A DNA stretch of 9,006 nucleotides from Dokdonella_A sp039926425 (lineage in GTDB: Bacteria > Pseudomonadota > Gammaproteobacteria > Xanthomonadales > Rhodanobacteraceae), in the NCBI RefSeq assembly GCF_039926425.1, contig NZ_JBDSWZ010000037.1:1-9006 (forward strand), written 5' to 3'. Below are positions 6,444-9,006 of this stretch, piece by piece. The notes beneath the pieces were generated by a model, which saw only the letters and a list, made by a program, of their open reading frames with translations, was not told the origin of the DNA and ran no database searches. How positions within the stretch are numbered: position 1 is the stretch's first letter; every line of letters begins with the position of its first letter. Both the position numbers and the translations under genes were made by a program.

Positions 6444-6749
6444 ATGGCAAAGCGTTCAATGATCAACCGCGAAGTGAAGCGCACCAAGCTGGTGAAACAG
6501 CATGGCGCGAAGCGCACCGAGCTGAAGAAGATCGTCGCCAGTACGACGGCGTCGTACGATGACAAGCTGGCCGCAGCGGTGAAGCTGCAGAAGCTTCCAC
6601 GGGATTCCAGTCCGACCCGCCAGCGCAACCGCTGTGCATTGACGGGCCGTTCGCGGGGCGTCTACAGCAAGTTCGGCCTCGGCCGCCACAAGTTGCGCGA
6701 AGCGACCATGCGCGGCGATGTGCCGGGCCTGCGCAAGGCCAGCTGGTAA
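6444..6749 (+). CDS. rpsN: 30S ribosomal protein S14, zinc-independent type
   Basis: A 101-aa protein (E. coli 101) starting MAKRSMINREVKRTKLVKQH and ending RGDVPGLRKASW, with the signature RNRCALTGRSRGVYSKFGLGR at about 73-93. It is the long C-minus form. There is a single Cys (in RNRCALTG) and no CxxC pairs, so there is no zinc ribbon. S14 sits in the 30S head beside S3, S10 and S19 and helps complete A-site geometry. The SD GGGAG (6432-6436) is 7 nt before the ATG. A 70-nt structured spacer follows. Confidence 0.98.
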   Translation: MAKRSMINREVKRTKLVKQHGAKRTELKKIVASTTASYDDKLAAAVKLQKLPRDSSPTRQRNRCALTGRSRGVYSKFGLGRHKLREATMRGDVPGLRKASW

Positions 6750-6762
6750 ACAACACAATTCA

Positions 6763-6788
6763 GGTGATCCGCTTCAGGCGGATGCACC
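6763..6788 (+). promoter_or_regulatory. Hairpin in the rpsN-rpsH spacer
   Basis: The 70-nt spacer holds a stem in which ATCCGC (6767-6772) pairs with GCGGAT (6778-6783) around a TTCAG loop. It continues through one bulged G (6784) with GGTG (6763-6766) pairing CACC (6785-6788), for 10 base pairs in all. The following sequence has no T-run, so it is not an intrinsic terminator. The rpsH SD (GAGGAA, 6807-6812) lies 18 nt downstream and is not sequestered by it. It may be an mRNA stabiliser, an RNase site or a protein-binding site, but no function is known to me. Confidence 0.45.
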
Positions 6789-6819
6789 CGGATATCGATG
6801 CTAGATGAGGAATTGAACC

Positions 6820-7215
6820 ATGAGCATGACTGATCCCATCGCCGACATGTTTACGCGCATCCGTAATGCGCAAGCCACGGGCAAGCGCTCGGTGGCCATG
6901 CCGGCGTCGCGCGTCAAGCAGGCGCTTGCGAATCTGCTGAAGGATGAAGGCTACGTCGCCGAGGTCCAGACCCAGGTGGTCGACGGCAAACCCAAGCTCG
7001 AGATCGCGTTGAAATATTATGAAGGCAAGCCGGTGATTGCGCGTATTGAACGCATCAGTCGTTCGGGCTTGCGCGTTTACCGTGGCAAGGACGATCTGCC
7101 GAAGATCCTCAACGGCCTCGGCATTTCGATTGTTTCCACGTCGTCCGGGATCATGACCGACGCACAGGCCCGCAAGCAGGGTCTGGGTGGCGAAGTCATC
7201 GGTCTGGTTGCGTGA
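6820..7215 (+). CDS. rpsH: 30S ribosomal protein S8
   Basis: A 131-aa protein (E. coli 130) starting MSMTDPIADMFTRIRNAQAT, with LKYYEGKPVIARIERISRSGLRVY, DDLPKILNGLGISIVSTSSG and the end RKQGLGGEVIGLVA. These are the S8 family blocks through the C-terminal rRNA-binding domain. S8 binds helix 21 of 16S rRNA and nucleates the 30S platform. In E. coli it is the feedback repressor of the spc operon. ATG 6820 is preferred over ATG 6826 because E. coli S8 also starts MSM and the SD (GAGGAA) fits. The spacer before it is unusually long for this cluster. Confidence 0.98.
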   Translation: MSMTDPIADMFTRIRNAQATGKRSVAMPASRVKQALANLLKDEGYVAEVQTQVVDGKPKLEIALKYYEGKPVIARIERISRSGLRVYRGKDDLPKILNGLGISIVSTSSGIMTDAQARKQGLGGEVIGLVA

Positions 7216-7234
7216 TCCTGGAGGAATAGAAACC

Positions 7235-7762
7235 ATGTCACGCGTTGGAAAGAAACCCGTTGTACTGCCCAAGGGCGTCGAGTGCCAGGTGCAGCCTGAC
7301 CAGATCACCGTCAAGGGCCCGAAAGGCAGCCTGATGATGGCGGCTCCGAGCGGTGTCGATGTGTCGGTGGAAAACGGCCAGGTGCAGTTGAAGGCGCGCA
7401 CCGACGATGACCACAAGATGGCCGGCACGGCACGCGCGCTCATCAACAACATGGCAATCGGCGTCAGCGAAGGCTACGCGCGAAAGCTGGAACTGGTCGG
7501 CGTCGGTTATCGTGCCGCGCTCGCCGGCAAGGATCTCAATCTCAGCCTCGGCTTCTCGCATCCAGTCGTGTTCAAGGCGCCGGAAGGCATCACGATCGAA
7601 GTGCCGATCCAGACCGAGATCCTGATCAAGGGCAACGACAAGCAGAGCGTCGGCCAGGTGGCTGCGAAGATCCGCGCGTTCCGTCCACCGGAGCCCTACA
7701 AAGGCAAGGGCGTTCGTTACTCCGGCGAGAAGATCAACATCAAGGAAGCCAAGAAGGCGTAA
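7235..7762 (+). CDS. rplF: 50S ribosomal protein L6
   Basis: A 175-aa protein (E. coli 177) starting MSRVGKKPVVLPKGVECQVQ. It has the two repeated L6 domains, with ITVKGPKGSL near residue 25, GTARALINNMAIGVSEGY in the middle and the C-terminal NDKQSVGQVAAKIRAFRPPE, YKGKGVRYSGEKI. L6 binds 23S rRNA near the sarcin-ricin loop and the factor-binding site and is needed late in 50S assembly. The frame is open 16 codons further upstream, into the end of rpsH. The SD GGAGGA (7220-7225), 9 nt before ATG 7235, and the family N-terminus fix the start. Confidence 0.98.
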   Translation: MSRVGKKPVVLPKGVECQVQPDQITVKGPKGSLMMAAPSGVDVSVENGQVQLKARTDDDHKMAGTARALINNMAIGVSEGYARKLELVGVGYRAALAGKDLNLSLGFSHPVVFKAPEGITIEVPIQTEILIKGNDKQSVGQVAAKIRAFRPPEPYKGKGVRYSGEKINIKEAKKA

Positions 7763-7763
7763 T

Positions 7764-7829
7764 CGCGGTCGATCCGCGGGAGAGGCGAGCAGTGTGTTCG
7801 CGATCTCCATGAGCCTTCAGCTTCGGGAG
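7764..7829 (+). promoter_or_regulatory. Structured rplF-rplR spacer with two mutually exclusive folds over the rplR SD
   Basis: Three stems can be drawn in this 74-nt spacer. Stem 1: CGCGG (7764-7768) with CCGCG (7774-7778). Stem 2: GGAGA (7779-7783) and GCGA (7785-7788) with TCGC (7798-7801) and TCTCC (7804-7808). Stem 3: CTCC (7805-7808) and GAGC (7811-7814) with GCTT (7820-7823) and GGAG (7826-7829). Stem 3 hides the rplR SD (GGGAG, 7825-7829). Stems 2 and 3 compete for 7805-7808, so stem 2 would free the SD. This has the layout of a translational switch, but no ligand or binding protein is evident and chance pairing in GC-rich DNA is possible. Confidence 0.35.
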
Positions 7830-7836
7830 CACTACC

Positions 7837-8190
7837 ATGATCAAGAACATTGCAAGACTTCGCCGCGCCAAGACGACGCGTTCCCACATCCGATCGCTCG
7901 GCGTGCCTCGGCTGAGTGTTCATCGCAGCTCGCAGCATATCTATGCGCAGGTGTTCAGCGCGGATGGCGACAAGGTGATCGCAGCTGCCTCAACGGTGCA
8001 GAAGAGCGTTGCCGACGGTTTGAAAGGAACGAAGAACAAGGATGCCGCGGCAGCCGTTGGCAAGGCCGTTGCCGAGCTCGCAATCAAGGCAGGTATCGAG
8101 AAAGTGGCATTCGACCGCTCAGGCTACCGTTATCACGGTCGTATCCAGGTGCTGGCGGATGCAGCGCGCGAGGCTGGCCTCAAGTTCTGA
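7837..8190 (+). CDS. rplR: 50S ribosomal protein L18
   Basis: A 117-aa protein (E. coli 117) starting MIKNIARLRRAKTTRSHIRS, with PRLSVHRSSQHIYAQVF, GDKVIAAASTVQKS and the end FDRSGYRYHGRIQVLADAAREAGLKF. This is a complete L18. L18 binds 5S rRNA together with L5 and brings it into the central protuberance. The ATG is preceded by a GGGAG SD (7825-7829) with 7-nt spacing. The 74-nt spacer upstream can place this SD in a stem, and the 188-nt spacer downstream is the longest in the window. Confidence 0.98.
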   Translation: MIKNIARLRRAKTTRSHIRSLGVPRLSVHRSSQHIYAQVFSADGDKVIAAASTVQKSVADGLKGTKNKDAAAAVGKAVAELAIKAGIEKVAFDRSGYRYHGRIQVLADAAREAGLKF

Positions 8191-8378
8191 GGATTGCGCG
8201 GTCCTTTCGAGATCGTTGCAACTCTGGAAATCGCCGGTCGCTGGACGCATGTCTGGCGCTGGCAATGAACGTGCTACACCGGATTTGAGCGTTTCCGGAA
8301 CGGGATACACCACAATTCCAAGCGGCCTCGCCGCAAGCAGAAGTCCGCACCGTTTACGGGCGGCATGACAGGTGAAAC
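8191..8378 (+). other. Unusually long (188 nt) rplR-rpsE spacer with three hairpins
   Basis: No gene is supportable here: both strands give only unconvincing overlapping frames. Hairpin A pairs 8233-8246 with 8251-8263 (13 pairs, three of them G-U, one bulged T at 8238, GCAT loop). Hairpin B pairs CCGGA (8279-8283) with TCCGG (8294-8298). Hairpin C pairs GCGGC (8322-8326) with GCCGC (8330-8334) over a CTC loop. None is followed by a T-run, and rpsE continues the operon, so termination is unlikely. A TTGAGC hexamer at 8285-8290 lacks a good -10 partner. A weak SD (AGGTG, 8370-8374) precedes rpsE. A structured RNA element or lineage-specific filler are both possible. Confidence 0.5.
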
Positions 8379-8891
8379 ATGGCGAACAACAACGAACGTG
8401 AAAGCGCCGATGGCTTGCTCGAGAAGCTCATCGCCGTCAACCGTGTGGCAAAAACCGTCAAGGGTGGCCGCCAGATGAGCTTCACCGCTCTGACCGTGGT
8501 CGGCGACGGCGATGGCCGCGTCGGATTCGGATATGGCAAGGCGCGCGAAGTGCCGATCGCAATCTCCAAGGCGATGGAGCGTGCGCGCAAGGCCATGGTG
8601 AAGATCGAATTGAACAGCGGCACGCTGTTCCACGCAGTGAAGGCGCACCACGGTGCCGCCAAGGTTTACATGCAGCCTGCCTCCGAAGGTACCGGCGTGA
8701 TTGCCGGCGGTGCAATGCGCGCGGTCCTTGAAGTGGTCGGTGTGAAGAACGTCCTCGCAAAGGCAGTCGGTTCGCGCAACCCGATCAACCTGGTGCGCGC
8801 AACGATCAATGGCTTGCAGGCGATGGTGTCGCCGCAGCGTATTGCGTCCAAGCGCGGCAAATCCCTCGATGAGGTGCTTGGCAATGAGTAA
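8379..8891 (+). CDS. rpsE: 30S ribosomal protein S5
   Basis: A 170-aa protein (E. coli 167). The dsRBD-like N-terminal domain has EKLIAVNRVAKTVKGGR (about 15-31), FTALTVVGDGDGRVGFGYGK and AREVPIAISKAMERARK. The C-terminal part has AAKVYMQPASEGTGVIAGGA and RAVLEVVGVKNVLAKAVGS. S5 lies at the mRNA entry with S3 and S4 and affects decoding fidelity and spectinomycin response. Ala24 in NRVAKTVKGG stands where E. coli has Ser22, a known spectinomycin-resistance position. The ATG at 8379 has only a modest SD (AGGTG). Its stop lies 3-5 nt inside rpmD, so the two genes overlap by 8 nt. Confidence 0.98.
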   Translation: MANNNERESADGLLEKLIAVNRVAKTVKGGRQMSFTALTVVGDGDGRVGFGYGKAREVPIAISKAMERARKAMVKIELNSGTLFHAVKAHHGAAKVYMQPASEGTGVIAGGAMRAVLEVVGVKNVLAKAVGSRNPINLVRATINGLQAMVSPQRIASKRGKSLDEVLGNE

Positions 8892-9006
8892 GACAACGGC
8901 AACTGCAGGCAAGACGATTCGCGTCCGCCTGTTCAAGAGCGTAAATGGTTGCAAGGGCCGTCATCGCCTGAGCGTGCGCGCCCTGGGCCTGCGCAAGCTC
9001 AATGAC
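8884..9006 (+). CDS. rpmD: 50S ribosomal protein L30 (3' end outside window)
   Basis: The ATG at 8884 opens a frame that runs off the window after 41 codons: MSKTTATAGKTIRVRLFKSV, then the L30 blocks GRHRLSVRALGLRKLND. L30 is a small (about 60 aa) 23S rRNA-binding protein of the large subunit, and about two-thirds is visible. A GAGGT SD (8871-8875) sits 8 nt upstream, inside rpsE, and the gene overlaps rpsE by 8 nt, which suggests coupled translation. Position after rpsE is standard for the spc operon, where rplO and secY normally follow. Confidence 0.95.
   Translation, partial: MSKTTATAGKTIRVRLFKSVNGCKGRHRLSVRALGLRKLND

Noticed and set aside
6763..6800. Intrinsic terminator after rpsN
   Set aside because: The stem is followed by mixed sequence without a T-run, and essential spc genes continue downstream.
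7187..7234. Upstream extension of rplF by 16 codons
   Set aside because: It reads through the end of rpsH and lacks the L6 N-terminus; the strong SD at 7220-7225 supports ATG 7235.
8191..8268. Open frame directly after the rplR stop (25 codons to TGA 8266-8268), suggesting stop read-through or an L18 extension
   Set aside because: L18 ends normally at residue 117 (REAGLKF). The extra codons look random and no conserved extension is known.
8285..8310. TTGAGC with GATACA as an internal promoter before rpsE
   Set aside because: Spacing is about 13 nt and the -10 matches only three of six positions.
8365..8381. ATG at 8365 as an upstream ORF before rpsE
   Set aside because: It is out of frame with rpsE, has no SD of its own, and its reading runs into shifted rpsE sequence.
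8274..8954. Minus-strand frame across the rplR-rpsE spacer and rpsE
   Set aside because: It mostly mirrors rpsE, and its part within the spacer shows no family resemblance, so it does not explain the spacer.

Overview
This window is an uninterrupted, all-plus-strand ribosomal-protein gene cluster: the end of a str-type operon (last 41 codons of tuf, EF-Tu), a complete S10 operon (rpsJ-rplC-rplD-rplW-rplB-rpsS-rplV-rpsC-rplP-rpmC-rpsQ), and the first part of the spc operon (rplN-rplX-rplE-rpsN-rpsH-rplF-rplR-rpsE-rpmD). The window ends inside rpmD. Gene order is the standard bacterial one. I see no mobile element, CRISPR array, tRNA, rRNA, foreign gene or broken gene.

Organism: the DNA is GC-rich with strong GC3 bias, and the protein lengths and residues are gammaproteobacterial (zinc-free 101-aa S14, 96-aa L23, 275-aa L2). 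Several details recall Xanthomonadales/Lysobacterales from memory: tuf directly upstream of rpsJ, the L4 loop KKQKGGGARHGAL, the L2 segment KAGQGNPHPV, and the S10 N-terminus MADQKIRIRLKAFDHRL. The placement is an inference from recalled family sequences, not a database search.

Layout: positions 1-128 hold the tuf 3' end. Positions 129-199 are a short leader with a GAAA-capped hairpin. From 200 to about 6749 the genes are tightly packed, with gaps of 2-28 nt or overlaps of 1-4 nt, and several Shine-Dalgarno (SD) sites lie inside or against the preceding stop codon, which implies translational coupling. From rpsN onward the spacing changes: rpsN-rpsH 70 nt, rplF-rplR 74 nt and rplR-rpsE 188 nt. 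Each of these three spacers can form clear RNA hairpins without a terminator U-tract.

Function: the genes supply 20 ribosomal proteins plus EF-Tu. L2, L3 and L4 are early 50S assembly proteins. L4 and L22 line the exit-tunnel constriction, and L23, L24 and L29 surround the tunnel exit. L5 and L18 carry 5S rRNA. S3 and S5 are at the mRNA entry site, and S10, S14 and S19 form part of the 30S head. The coding content is ordinary. What merits a second look is the structured spacers in the distal spc half (especially a possible switch controlling the rplR SD and the 188-nt spacer before rpsE), a possible S8-type operator around the rplE start, and a few residues at known antibiotic or tunnel sites in S10, L4 and S5. 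No new biological system is convincingly visible.
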